Of a DNA stretch of 10,635 bases, positions 1-6,049 are shown in pieces. Within the stretch, counting starts at the first letter, position 1. The number at the start of each line of letters is the position of its first letter. The translations under genes were made by a program, and so were the position numbers. The DNA is from Verrucomicrobia bacterium UBA4286 (lineage in GTDB: Bacteria; Verrucomicrobiota; Kiritimatiellia; RFP12; UBA1067): assembly GCA_002395905.1 (NCBI GenBank), contig DGVK01000024.1, forward strand, positions 1-10,635. Reading direction: 5' to 3'. Below the pieces are notes generated by a model. It was not told the DNA's origin, made no database searches, and saw only the letters and a list, made by a program, of their open reading frames with translations.

Positions 1-2
1 CC

Positions 3-620
3 CGCCAGGAGATCTGCACGCTCGACGTCGACGGGACGCTCGAGATGGAGTGCGATGTAAGGACGGGACGCGGCTTCTGCCTTGCCGACGGCAACAAGAA
101 GCCCGACCAGGAGATCGGCCGCATCGCGATCGACTCCATCTTCTCGCCCGTGACGCGCGTGAACTTCCTTGTGGAGAACACCCGCGTCGGCCAGCGCACC
201 GACTACGAGAAGCTCATCCTCGACGTCTGGACCGACGGGCGCATCGCCCCCGACGACGCCCTCAAGACCGCCGCTGCGGTTCTGAGGCGCCACCTCGACG
301 TGTTCGTGGACTACGGCGGCGACGACGGCACCCTCGAGTTCGAGGATACCGACAAGAAGGACGCCGAAGATCGCGAACGCCTCAGGAAGCTGCTTAACAT
401 GTCCGTCAACGAGATCGAGCTCAGCGTGCGCGCGGCGAACTGCCTCAACAACGCCAACATCTCGACCGTCGGCGAGCTCGCCTCGAAGACCGAGGCCGAC
501 ATGCTCAAGTACCGCAACTTTGGCAAGAAGTCCCTAACGGAGATCAAGGCCAAGCTCGTCCAGCTGGGCCTGTCGCTCGGCTACAAGTTCGACGCCGACC
601 TCCTGGAATCGAAGAAATAA
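3..620 (+). CDS. rpoA: RNA polymerase alpha subunit, C-terminal part (5' end outside window)
   Basis: The frame is open from base 3, where the first complete codon lies, to TAA at 618-620, giving about 205 residues; the N-terminal start is outside the window. RpoA dimerises to scaffold assembly of RNA polymerase, and its C-terminal domain binds UP elements and activators. The first part carries alpha-NTD hallmarks: 'RGFC', then 'IDSIFSPVTRVNF' and 'VENTRVGQRTDYEKL'. After an acidic linker comes the alpha-CTD with 'ELSVRAANCL', whose Arg and Asn correspond to the DNA-contacting R265 and N268 of E. coli, and then 'NFGKKSLTEIK', the helix-hairpin-helix that also touches the minor groove. The protein ends in 'SLGYKF' plus a short charged tail, so the C-terminus looks intact. 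It is followed after 12 bases by rplQ, the normal alpha-operon order. Identification is secure. Confidence 0.97.
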   Translation, partial: RQEICTLDVDGTLEMECDVRTGRGFCLADGNKKPDQEIGRIAIDSIFSPVTRVNFLVENTRVGQRTDYEKLILDVWTDGRIAPDDALKTAAAVLRRHLDVFVDYGGDDGTLEFEDTDKKDAEDRERLRKLLNMSVNEIELSVRAANCLNNANISTVGELASKTEADMLKYRNFGKKSLTEIKAKLVQLGLSLGYKFDADLLESKK

Positions 621-632
621 GGAATTGCAGCA

Positions 633-1034
633 ATGCGTCATCAGAGAGTAGTCAAGAAGTTCGGGCGCTCCACCGCCCATCGTGCGATGCTCATGAAGAG
701 CCTCGTCACGAACCTCATCATCGCGGAGTCGATAAAGACCACGCTGCCCAAGGCCAAGCAGGCCCGCAAGGACGCCGACAAGATCGTCACGATCGCCAAG
801 AAGGGCGATCTCGCGGCGCGTCGTCTCGCGGCGAGCAGGCTCATGGAGCCCAAGGCTGTGCAGAAGCTCTTCGACAAGATCGCCCCGGCCATGAAGGACC
901 GCAAGGGCGGCTACACGCGCATCGTCAAGCTCGGGACCCGCAAGGGCGACGCGGCCGAGACGTGCGTTCTGCAGTGGACATATGTCGGCGAGGCCAAGCC
1001 CGCCGCCGAAGAGCCTGCGAAGGAGGTGAAATAA
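633..1034 (+). CDS. rplQ: Large ribosomal subunit protein bL17
   Basis: This encodes 133 residues of bL17, which binds 23S rRNA near the exit tunnel of the 50S subunit. It opens with the characteristic 'MRHQRVVKKFGRSTAHR', followed by 'MLMKSLVTNLI', 'ESIKTTLPKAKQARKDADK' and the 'GDLAARR' segment, all in the usual order. The last 15 or so residues (Ala, Glu, Pro and Lys rich) extend beyond the conserved core and are probably disordered. The ATG at 633 is preceded by AAGGA at 618-622, which overlaps the rpoA stop codon, with about 10 bases of spacing. The gene lies directly after rpoA as in most bacteria. Its 3' end holds the ribosome binding site of the next gene and shares one base with it. 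Confidence 0.97.
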   Translation: MRHQRVVKKFGRSTAHRAMLMKSLVTNLIIAESIKTTLPKAKQARKDADKIVTIAKKGDLAARRLAASRLMEPKAVQKLFDKIAPAMKDRKGGYTRIVKLGTRKGDAAETCVLQWTYVGEAKPAAEEPAKEVK

Positions 1035-1237
1035 TGGCGATCGTGCTCAAGCTCAAGAAGGGCGAGTCGGTTGAACGCGGACTCAAGCGTATGAAGAAGA
1101 TCCTCGACAAAGAGGGCCTTCTGAAGACCATCCGCGACCAGCGCTACTTCGAAAAGCCGTGCGTCAAGGCGCGCAAGAAATCGCAGCGCGCCCGCATCCG
1201 CAACCGTTCGCGTCGCGGCCGCATGGAGCTCAACTGA
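1034..1237 (+). CDS. rpsU: Small ribosomal subunit protein bS21
   Basis: This encodes a 67-residue, strongly basic bS21, a 30S protein near the anti-Shine-Dalgarno end of 16S rRNA that helps initiation. Family marks are 'LKLKKGESVERGLKRMKKI', 'YFEKPCVKARKK' (E. coli has 'FYEKPTTERKR') and the Arg-rich C-terminal helix. The start is the ATG at 1034-1036, overlapping the rplQ stop by one base (TAATG), with AGGAGG at 1021-1026 inside rplQ at good spacing, so translation is probably coupled. Longer reading in this frame from 962 is just rplQ overlap. S21 is usually encoded elsewhere (with dnaG/rpoD in E. coli), so its place at the end of the alpha operon is unusual. A strong terminator follows 31 bases after the stop. 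Confidence 0.95.
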   Translation: MAIVLKLKKGESVERGLKRMKKILDKEGLLKTIRDQRYFEKPCVKARKKSQRARIRNRSRRGRMELN

Positions 1238-1268
1238 TCCGTCGCCCTCAGGGGCGCAGGCAGGCAAA

Positions 1269-1302
1269 GGCGCCGCGGGCACACCGCGGCGCCGCTTTTT
1301 TT
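1269..1302 (+). terminator. Intrinsic terminator of the rpoA-rplQ-rpsU operon
   Basis: A perfect 10-bp GC-only stem (GGCGCCGCGG at 1269-1278 with CCGCGGCGCC at 1284-1293) closes a 5-nt GCACA loop. It is followed by GC and then seven T at 1296-1302. This is a textbook rho-independent terminator. Its last T is also the first base of the next gene's TGGTATAAT promoter element, so the two units are packed with no spare bases. Confidence 0.95.
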
Positions 1303-1310
1303 GGTATAAT
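1302..1310 (+). promoter_or_regulatory. Extended -10 promoter of the flavodiiron gene
   Basis: TGGTATAAT is a perfect -10 hexamer (TATAAT 1305-1310) with the TGn extension. No -35 is recognisable, because that position falls inside the terminator hairpin. The ATG of the downstream gene begins after only 9 nt (1311-1319). Initiation at the usual distance would leave about 0-3 nt of leader, and no Shine-Dalgarno is possible in that space. The same element occurs at 3731, 4236 (as TGGTATATT) and 7274. The leaderless reading is inferred from spacing. Confidence 0.85.
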
Positions 1311-1319
1311 ACTCCAACT

Positions 1320-2486
1320 ATGAAAATCACGGATGACATTCTCTACGTCGGTGTAAACGACCACAAGATCGATCTCTTCGAAGGGCAGTATGTCGTGCCT
1401 CGCGGCATGGCCTACAATTCATATCTCGTCAAGGACGATAAGACGCTTGTGTTCGACACTGTGGACCGCAACTTCGGCGATGAGTGGTTCGCCAACATCA
1501 AGTCGAAGACCGGCGGCGGCGCGGTGGACTACCTCGTGGTCCAGCACATGGAGCCCGACCACTCTGCCAACATAGCGGCGTTCGCGGCGGCCTATCCAAA
1601 AGCCGTCATCGTGGCGAGCGCACAGGCTTTCGTCATGATGAAGAACTTCTTCGGGACGGACTACGCCGACCGCCGCCTCGTCGTCAAGGAGGGCGACACT
1701 CTTTCGACCGGCAGGCATACGTTCACTTTCGTCGCGGCGCCGATGGTCCACTGGCCCGAGGTGATCGTCACCTACGACACGACCGACAAGATACTCTTCT
1801 CTGCGGACGGCTTCGGAAAGTTCGGCGCGAACGACGTCGAGGATCCCGAAGGATGGGACTGCGAGGCTCGCCGCTATTACATTGGAATCGTCGGCAAGTA
1901 CGGTCCGCAGACGCAGGCGCTTCTCAAGAAGGCCGCCGGCCTTGAGATAAAGACCATCTGCCCGCTTCACGGTCCGGTTCTCGCGACCGCCGGGGAGATC
2001 GCCCACGCCGTCAAGCAGTACGACACGTGGTCGAGCTATTCAGTGGAGTCGCCCGGCGTGTGCATAGCCTACACTTCGGTCTACGGTCATACCAGGGAGG
2101 CCGTGATGAAACTCAAGGAGCTCCTGCTCGCGAAGGGCTGTCCGAAAGTCGCCGTGAGCGATCTTGCGCGCGACGACCAGCCCGAAGCCGTCGAGGACGC
2201 GTTCCGCTACGGCAGGCTCGTCCTGGCGACGACGACCTACAACATGAACATCTTCCCGTGGATGCGCCACTTCATCGACCATCTCACCGAGCGCAACTAC
2301 CAGAACCGCACGGTCGCTTTCATCGAGAACGGCTCGTGGATGCCGCAGGCCGCGAAGGTGATGCGCAAGATGTTCGAGAACTCGAAGAACATCACGTTCT
2401 GCGAGAACGTCGTAACGATCAAGAGCGCGCTCAACGCCGAGAGCGAAGCCAGACTCGAGGCTCTCGCCGACGAACTCGTGAAGTAA
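1320..2486 (+). CDS. fprA: Flavodiiron protein (A-type; FprA/ROO family)
   Basis: This 388-residue cytoplasmic flavodiiron protein reduces O2 to water (or NO to N2O) with electrons usually delivered by rubredoxin, a common oxygen defence in anaerobes. Residues 1-240 form the metallo-beta-lactamase-like diiron domain, and every ligand is visible: H76, E78, D80 and H81 in 'HMEPDH', H144 in 'MVHWPE', D163 in 'SADGFG' and H217 in 'PLHGPV'. Residues 245-388 form the flavodoxin domain, with the FMN phosphate loop 'TSVYGHT' and 'TTYNMNIFPWM'. Length matches the two-domain class A proteins, with no fused rubredoxin or flavin reductase. No rubredoxin gene is in view. The ATG at 1320 sits 9 nt after TATAAT, so the mRNA may be leaderless. 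An aminotransferase follows after 6 bases. Choice between O2 and NO as substrate cannot be read from sequence. Confidence 0.95.
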   Translation: MKITDDILYVGVNDHKIDLFEGQYVVPRGMAYNSYLVKDDKTLVFDTVDRNFGDEWFANIKSKTGGGAVDYLVVQHMEPDHSANIAAFAAAYPKAVIVASAQAFVMMKNFFGTDYADRRLVVKEGDTLSTGRHTFTFVAAPMVHWPEVIVTYDTTDKILFSADGFGKFGANDVEDPEGWDCEARRYYIGIVGKYGPQTQALLKKAAGLEIKTICPLHGPVLATAGEIAHAVKQYDTWSSYSVESPGVCIAYTSVYGHTREAVMKLKELLLAKGCPKVAVSDLARDDQPEAVEDAFRYGRLVLATTTYNMNIFPWMRHFIDHLTERNYQNRTVAFIENGSWMPQAAKVMRKMFENSKNITFCENVVTIKSALNAESEARLEALADELVK

Positions 2487-2492
2487 GTCGCG

Positions 2493-3674
2493 ATGGGCGG
2501 TCGAAGCAGAGTCGCGCCGCATGTGGCGGCGCTGCCGAAGAGCGGAATACGCAAGTTCTTCGACATTGTCGCGCAGTCCAGGGACATCGTGTCCCTGGGC
2601 GTCGGCGAGCCCGACTTCGACACGCCCTGGCATATCTCGCGCGCCGCCGTGACCTGCCTGGAAGACGGCGGCACCCACTACACATCCAATCTCGGCACTC
2701 CGGCCCTGCGCCAGGCGATAGCGCGGTATCTCGAACGCCGCTTCAACGCCCGCTTCGCGTGGGAGCGCGAGATTCTCGTGACCGTCGGCGTGTCGGAGGC
2801 GATAGACCTCGCGATACGCGCGATCTGCTCGCCGGGCGACGAGGTTCTGTATCACGAGCCGTGCTTCGTGAGCTACGCGCCGACGGTGCGTCTCGCCCAC
2901 GCGGTGCCTGTAGCCGTCGAGACCCGCGCCGAGGACGAGTTCCGTCTTACCGTCGAGGCGCTTGAACGCCGTGTCACGCCGAAGACGCGCGCGGTGCTCC
3001 TCAACTTCCCGTGCAATCCGACGGGCGCGACCCTTTCGCGCGACGACATGGCCGCCATACTCGCTTTCGCCGGAAAGCACGACCTCATAGTCCTCGCCGA
3101 CGAAGTGTATTCCGAGCTCAACTATGAGGCGGAAGATCCGCCGCTTGCGTCGTTCGCCGGCTTCCCCGAGGCGAAAGACCGCGTCGTCCTGCTCAACGGC
3201 TTTTCCAAGAGCTGGGCGATGACAGGCTACCGCCTTGGCTATGCGTGCGGTCCGGCGGACGTGATAGACGCGATGATGAAGATCCACCAGTACGGTATAA
3301 TGAGCGCGCCGACGCTTTCACAGGCCGCAGGCGTCGAGGCCATGGACCGCGGCGATGCGGATGTCGCCCGCATGAAGCGCGAATACCTGAGGCGCCGCGA
3401 CTACCTCTACGCCGCGTTGAACGGCATGGGTCTGAAGACGGTCATGCCGAAAGGGGCTTTTTACATATTCCCGGACGTGCGTTCGACAGGGCTTGGCGAT
3501 GAAGATTTCGCGCTCAAGCTTTTGAAGGATTTCGGCGTGGCGTGCGTGCCGGGCAGCGCGTTCGGTCCGTGCGGGGCGGGATTCGTCCGCATGAGCTACG
3601 CGACGTCGCTGGAGAAGATAAAACAGGCGGTCGAGCGTCTCGGCCGGATGCTTGGGACGTCCTCGCGCGGGTAG
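2493..3674 (+). CDS. PLP-dependent class I/II aminotransferase (PatA/AspC-like)
   Basis: This encodes 393 residues of a fold-type I aminotransferase. Conserved parts in order are 'SGIRKF' (17-22), 'GVGEPDFDTP' (36-45), 'YTSNLGTPALR' (63-73), 'NPTG' with PLP-contacting N175, 'DEVYSEL' with D203 and Y206, 'NGFSKSWAMTGYRLGY' with Schiff-base K239, and 'FVRMSYAT' with carboxylate-binding R366. The N-terminal 'SGIRKF' and overall pattern recall Bacillus PatA (N-acetyl-LL-diaminopimelate aminotransferase) and AspC-like broad-specificity enzymes; the actual amino donor and acceptor cannot be decided here. It starts 6 bases after the flavodiiron stop with only a weak ribosome binding site, so it probably relies on coupling within that operon. 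The ATG at 2493 is the only start that fits the family N-terminus. No clear terminator follows the stop. Confidence 0.9.
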   Translation: MGGRSRVAPHVAALPKSGIRKFFDIVAQSRDIVSLGVGEPDFDTPWHISRAAVTCLEDGGTHYTSNLGTPALRQAIARYLERRFNARFAWEREILVTVGVSEAIDLAIRAICSPGDEVLYHEPCFVSYAPTVRLAHAVPVAVETRAEDEFRLTVEALERRVTPKTRAVLLNFPCNPTGATLSRDDMAAILAFAGKHDLIVLADEVYSELNYEAEDPPLASFAGFPEAKDRVVLLNGFSKSWAMTGYRLGYACGPADVIDAMMKIHQYGIMSAPTLSQAAGVEAMDRGDADVARMKREYLRRRDYLYAALNGMGLKTVMPKGAFYIFPDVRSTGLGDEDFALKLLKDFGVACVPGSAFGPCGAGFVRMSYATSLEKIKQAVERLGRMLGTSSRG

Positions 3675-3730
3675 CCGCCAGCTCCGCCCGCCTGCGGCCT
3701 GTCGCGCCGCAAACGCACAGCCGCCGAATG

Positions 3731-3739
3731 TGGTATAAT
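3731..3739 (+). promoter_or_regulatory. Extended -10 promoter of the small lipoprotein gene
   Basis: TGGTATAAT (TATAAT 3734-3739) is identical to the elements at 1302 and 7274. Nothing resembles a -35 at the expected distance. Here the distance to the ATG at 3801 is 61 nt, leaving a normal leader of about 55 nt with an AAAGGA ribosome binding site at 3786-3791. This gene is therefore not leaderless, unlike its neighbours with the same motif. Confidence 0.8.
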
Positions 3740-3800
3740 ATGCGCCCGTTTGACCTGGACGTGGTGTCCGGGTCGGCTGACAATGAAAGGAATACACGAA

Positions 3801-4016
3801 ATGAAGTTCACGTATGTCGTCGCCATCGCCATGGCTCTCGTCTCAGCCGCCGCCTTCACGGGCTGCGAGAAGAAGGAGCCCACGCTCGCCGAAAAGCTCG
3901 AGCAGGCGGGCAAGGACGTCCAGAAGGCGGCAGACCAGGCCGCCAAGGATGCGCAGAAGGCCGCCGATCAGGCCGCCAAGGACGCGCAGAAGGCCGCCGA
4001 CCAGCTCGCCAAGTAA
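3801..4016 (+). CDS. Small probable lipoprotein with 11-residue Ala/Lys repeats
   Basis: This encodes 71 residues. An N-terminal hydrophobic segment 'YVVAIAMALVSAAAF' leads to 'TGC' at 20-22, a plausible lipidation cysteine although the lipobox has Phe where Leu is usual. The mature part is wholly hydrophilic and predicted helical: after 'EKKEPTLAEKLEQAGKDVQ' it repeats an 11-residue unit 'KAADQAAKDAQ' about 2.7 times and ends in 'QLAK'. An 11-residue period with a C-terminal Lys recalls Lpp-type murein lipoproteins and LEA-like helices. Lpp function is inference only, as no homology to Lpp can be claimed. The start at 3801 is chosen for the signal peptide and the AAAGGA upstream; a TTG at 3750 would only add a non-signal tail. 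It has its own promoter, and a 13-bp inverted repeat lies downstream. Confidence 0.75.
   Translation: MKFTYVVAIAMALVSAAAFTGCEKKEPTLAEKLEQAGKDVQKAADQAAKDAQKAADQAAKDAQKAADQLAK
3924..4013 (+). repeat. 33-bp in-frame tandem repeat inside the lipoprotein gene
   Basis: Units begin at 3924, 3957 and 3990; the third is partial. Each starts with AAGGCSGCMGAYCAG and encodes 'KAADQAAKDAQ'. Copies differ mainly at third codon positions, pointing to internal duplication followed by synonymous drift. Copy number could vary between strains. Confidence 0.9.
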
Positions 4017-4070
4017 GGCTTTGCGCAAGACTGGGCGCAATGCGCCTTCGCGGGGCGACCGCCCTGCCGC

Positions 4071-4101
4071 CTTGCCCAGACTTGGATAAAGTCTGGGCAA
4101 G
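4071..4101 (+). terminator. 13-bp perfect inverted repeat, possible terminator
   Basis: CTTGCCCAGACTT (4071-4083) pairs perfectly with AAGTCTGGGCAAG (4089-4101) around a 5-nt loop. It lies 54 bases after the lipoprotein stop and could end that transcript. It lacks a proper T-run; only GACTTT follows. Its right arm is also the first unit of the tandem array, so it may instead be part of the repeat element. Confidence 0.5.
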
Positions 4102-4204
4102 ACTTTAGCAAAGCTTGGGCAAGACTTTGGCAAAGTGTGGGCAAGACTTTGGCAAAGTGTGGGCAAGACTTTAGCAAAGCGTGGGCAAGACTTAGGTAAA
4201 GTCC
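4073..4204. repeat. Tandem array A, 22-bp period
   Basis: The core word GGGCAAGACTT recurs at 4095, 4117, 4139, 4161 and 4183, exactly every 22 bases, with GGGC again at 4205 and a degenerate unit at 4073. Units at 4117 and 4139 are identical; others differ at a few positions. Each good unit contains the near-palindrome ACTTTGGCAAAGT. There are no unique spacers, so it is not a CRISPR. Because 22 is not a multiple of 3, reading through it gives meaningless 22-residue protein repeats in all frames. Confidence 0.9.
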
Positions 4205-4215
4205 GGGCTACGCCC

Positions 4216-4244
4216 TTGTTAGGCGAGTCAAATTTTGGTATATT
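4216..4244 (+). promoter_or_regulatory. Sigma-70-like promoter of the secreted protein gene
   Basis: TTGTTA (4216-4221) and TATATT (4239-4244) are separated by 17 bp, and TGG precedes the -10, giving both a -35 and an extended -10. It begins 12 bases after array A. The leader of about 70 nt is A-rich and carries AAAGGA (4301-4306), 13 nt before the ATG. Confidence 0.75.
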
Positions 4245-4319
4245 ACACGCCCAATTGTGGGGCGCAAAAGGTGTCTCGCAGGACGAGAACAAGCAAAAAC
4301 AAAGGAAAAAAGACGTAAA

Positions 4320-5933
4320 ATGAACATTAGAAAGACGGTGATGACAGCAACAATCGGCTTTGCCATTTGCATGCTTGCGTCTTCGGTGAAGGCGGTGGGC
4401 ATGCAGGGCGCGTACAACTACACGCTCGTTTTGCGCGATCAGTTTGGGTATGCAATAGGTTATGATGATGGTTCAGGCGAGAAAAACAAGGTCTCAGATT
4501 ACTACACGTTCGAGGTCTATAATGCGGCTGGCGAGCAGATATACACACAGTCGGTTTCCGGCAACCGCACCATCAGTAACGGGTGCAATTACCTGCTCTC
4601 GGTCTGCACTTCATATGTTGACAACCCGGTAGTTCACTATGCTGTGCCTGGCGAACGGTTGACGCTCGTTGTTAAATCCGGGAGCAAAGAAGTTTTCCGG
4701 TCTTCGAAAATCCTGCCGCCAATCAAATGGTCTGGCGCCAACAGTGCACCAATCGGCGTGTTTTATGCCGATTCCACCGACGCCGATGGGCTTTATGACC
4801 AGTGGGCGAACGAAATAGTCAATCCTTTTTGCGAAGACAGCAACGGAGATACCATCGGCGGGAAAGGTGACGATTACGACAATGATGGACTCACCAACTT
4901 GCGCGAATACCAGTTCGGAACCGACCCTACAGGCGGAATTCTTGTCGACGAAGGCGGATTTGTGGATTCGCCCGATGTCAGCATCACAGAGGAAGCGAAC
5001 GATGTGATCAAGGTGAGTTTCAATTATGGTTTCAACCATCTCTATTCGGTTCGCGCAATCGAAGGCACTCAGACTTACGGCGTGGACGGAAAGGATCTTC
5101 CGCTTTACGAGAGTCTTGACGACCTCAATGCCGGAAACTCGACCGGGAAGTATTTCTACGACGGGGAATGGAATACCGGCGCGAAGACGTATTATGTCAA
5201 GAAGCCTACCGACATCAACGGACCGTATATTCTCGGGCTTGCGGTGGACGGACGTTTGCTGGAATATTTGACTTTGGGCCCCCAGGCGTTTGAAATCACC
5301 TGGAAAGACGATGCGGGCGAGACAATCGATACGACGAATGTCTATGAAGGTGAAACTCCGTCACATGCTGATCCCACGAAGGCGGCGACGGCTCCGTATA
5401 TCTACACCTTCACCGGCTGGACGCCTGAAATCGTGGCGGCTTCGGCCGACGCGACCTATACCGCGACGTTCGCAAAGGTTGCCGACCTGTCGCTCGTCAC
5501 CGGCGATTGGACAGCCGTCGACGGCGATGTAATCACGAACTCCACATCCCACGCGGTGACAGTCCCCGCAGGCGCGCGCGTTACCGTGAACGGCGTCACC
5601 ATATGCGGCGCGGCCGGCGGCGGGGCCGAGGTTCCCGCGCCCGAGTTCAGCGACGGAGGCAAGTCCGCGACGACGGCGTTCGCCAAGGGCGAGAACGGCG
5701 CGTGGACGCTCACGACCTTTGCTGAGATGGCGAACGACGCGATCGGCGCGGACGTGACGGAAGATCAGATAAAGGTATACGCCGCCGACACGCTGGAAGG
5801 CCTTAAAACCGCCGAGCCGCTTGCAAGCGGCGTTACGGTGACCGAGAAGAAGAGCGCGGTCAAGACGACCATCGAGGTTGTGCCGCCGGCGGAGGCCGCG
5901 CAGCAGTTCTTCAAGGTCGAGTTCGGCGAATAA
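4320..5933 (+). CDS. Secreted multidomain protein with Ca-binding TSP3-like repeat and InlB B-repeat
   Basis: This encodes 537 residues; function is unknown. Residues 1-25 are a signal peptide (basic 'MNIRK', hydrophobic core, probable cut after 'VKA'). Residues 30-150 look beta-rich and match nothing I recognise. Residues 152-204 hold Asp-rich loops ending in 'DYDNDGLTNLREYQFGTDPT', a thrombospondin type 3/EF-hand-like calcium motif. Residues 324-386 resemble an InlB B-repeat ('FEITW', then 'FTGWTPEIVAASADATYTATF'). The C-terminal 150 residues end in 'QQFFKVEFGE', with no sorting motif or anchor seen. The protein is probably a surface or exported adhesion or substrate-binding protein (inference). 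Start: an upstream in-frame ATG at 4257 would bury the signal peptide. Base composition changes within the gene: counting one 60-base line gives 40% GC at 4441-4500 and 70% at 5641-5700. It is monocistronic and convergent with the regulator gene. Confidence 0.85.
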   Translation: MNIRKTVMTATIGFAICMLASSVKAVGMQGAYNYTLVLRDQFGYAIGYDDGSGEKNKVSDYYTFEVYNAAGEQIYTQSVSGNRTISNGCNYLLSVCTSYVDNPVVHYAVPGERLTLVVKSGSKEVFRSSKILPPIKWSGANSAPIGVFYADSTDADGLYDQWANEIVNPFCEDSNGDTIGGKGDDYDNDGLTNLREYQFGTDPTGGILVDEGGFVDSPDVSITEEANDVIKVSFNYGFNHLYSVRAIEGTQTYGVDGKDLPLYESLDDLNAGNSTGKYFYDGEWNTGAKTYYVKKPTDINGPYILGLAVDGRLLEYLTLGPQAFEITWKDDAGETIDTTNVYEGETPSHADPTKAATAPYIYTFTGWTPEIVAASADATYTATFAKVADLSLVTGDWTAVDGDVITNSTSHAVTVPAGARVTVNGVTICGAAGGGAEVPAPEFSDGGKSATTAFAKGENGAWTLTTFAEMANDAIGADVTEDQIKVYAADTLEGLKTAEPLASGVTVTEKKSAVKTTIEVVPPAEAAQQFFKVEFGE

Positions 5934-5939
5934 GCCGGA

Positions 5940-5978
5940 AAGTCCAGCCTGCACTTTACCCAAGTCCAGGCTGGACTT
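5940..5978. terminator. 12-bp inverted repeat between convergent genes, possible two-way terminator
   Basis: AAGTCCAGCCTG (5940-5951) pairs perfectly with CAGGCTGGACTT (5967-5978) around 15 nt. It starts 7 bases after the stop of the secreted-protein gene and lies 27 bases beyond the stop of the opposing regulator gene, where a shared terminator would be expected. There is no T-run on either strand, so an intrinsic mechanism is doubtful. The right half also contains a tighter palindrome, CAAGTCCAG-G-CTGGACTTG (5961-5979). Confidence 0.5.
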
Positions 5979-6049
5979 GGCCTCAAGCCTGCCTGACTTG
6001 TGCCTCAAGCCTGCCTGACTTGTGCCTTAAGCCTGCCTGAATTGCGCCA
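5961..6049. repeat. Tandem array B, 22-bp period, entering the regulator gene
   Basis: The word CAAGCCTGCCTGACTTGTG starts at 5984 and 6006 in two identical 22-base units. A diverged third unit starts at 6028 and a 23-base related unit at 5961. The period equals that of array A on the other side of the secreted gene, although the unit sequence differs. The units at 6006 and 6028 lie within the coding end of the minus-strand regulator, and the TGA of that gene (6005-6007) is made by the repeat itself. Confidence 0.88.

Larger units (their letters stand above)
4017..4319. other. Gene-free stretch with inverted repeat, tandem array and promoter
   Basis: These roughly 300 bases separate the lipoprotein gene from the secreted-protein gene. 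In order they hold small GC-rich hairpins (for example TTGCGC 4021-4026 with GCGCAA 4035-4040), a 13-bp inverted repeat (4071-4101), a 22-bp-period tandem array (about 4095-4204), a sigma-70-like promoter (4216-4244) and an A-rich leader. I found no convincing coding sequence; open frames across it read the repeats. Confidence 0.8.

Noticed and set aside
2040..3287. A 415-codon open frame on the minus strand
   Set aside because: It lies antisense to the flavodiiron and aminotransferase genes, both with complete active-site motifs. Its translation is low-complexity Arg/Ala/Gly/Val-rich sequence with no recognisable domain, typical of GC-rich shadow frames.
3675..3730. Terminator after the aminotransferase gene
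   Set aside because: The stretch is GC-rich with short possible stems but no convincing hairpin and no T-run.
3740..3742. ATG directly after TATAAT as a leaderless start
   Set aside because: It lies too close to the -10 to be transcribed from this promoter. The real gene start at 3801 has a ribosome site and signal peptide.
4053..4064. GGGCG/CGCCC hairpin
   Set aside because: Only 2 nt would remain for the loop, so it is unlikely to fold; it is probably a by-product of GC richness.
4095..4204. CRISPR-like repeat array
   Set aside because: The 22-bp units abut directly with no unique spacers, and no cas genes are in view. It is a simple tandem repeat.
4257..4319. Upstream ATG start for the secreted protein
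   Set aside because: It would place about 21 very basic residues before the signal peptide, and the ATG at 4320 has a purine-rich site upstream and gives a normal signal sequence.
4135..4323. Small plus-strand frame across array A
   Set aside because: Most of it is a translation of the repeat units, and it overlaps the promoter and leader of the secreted-protein gene.
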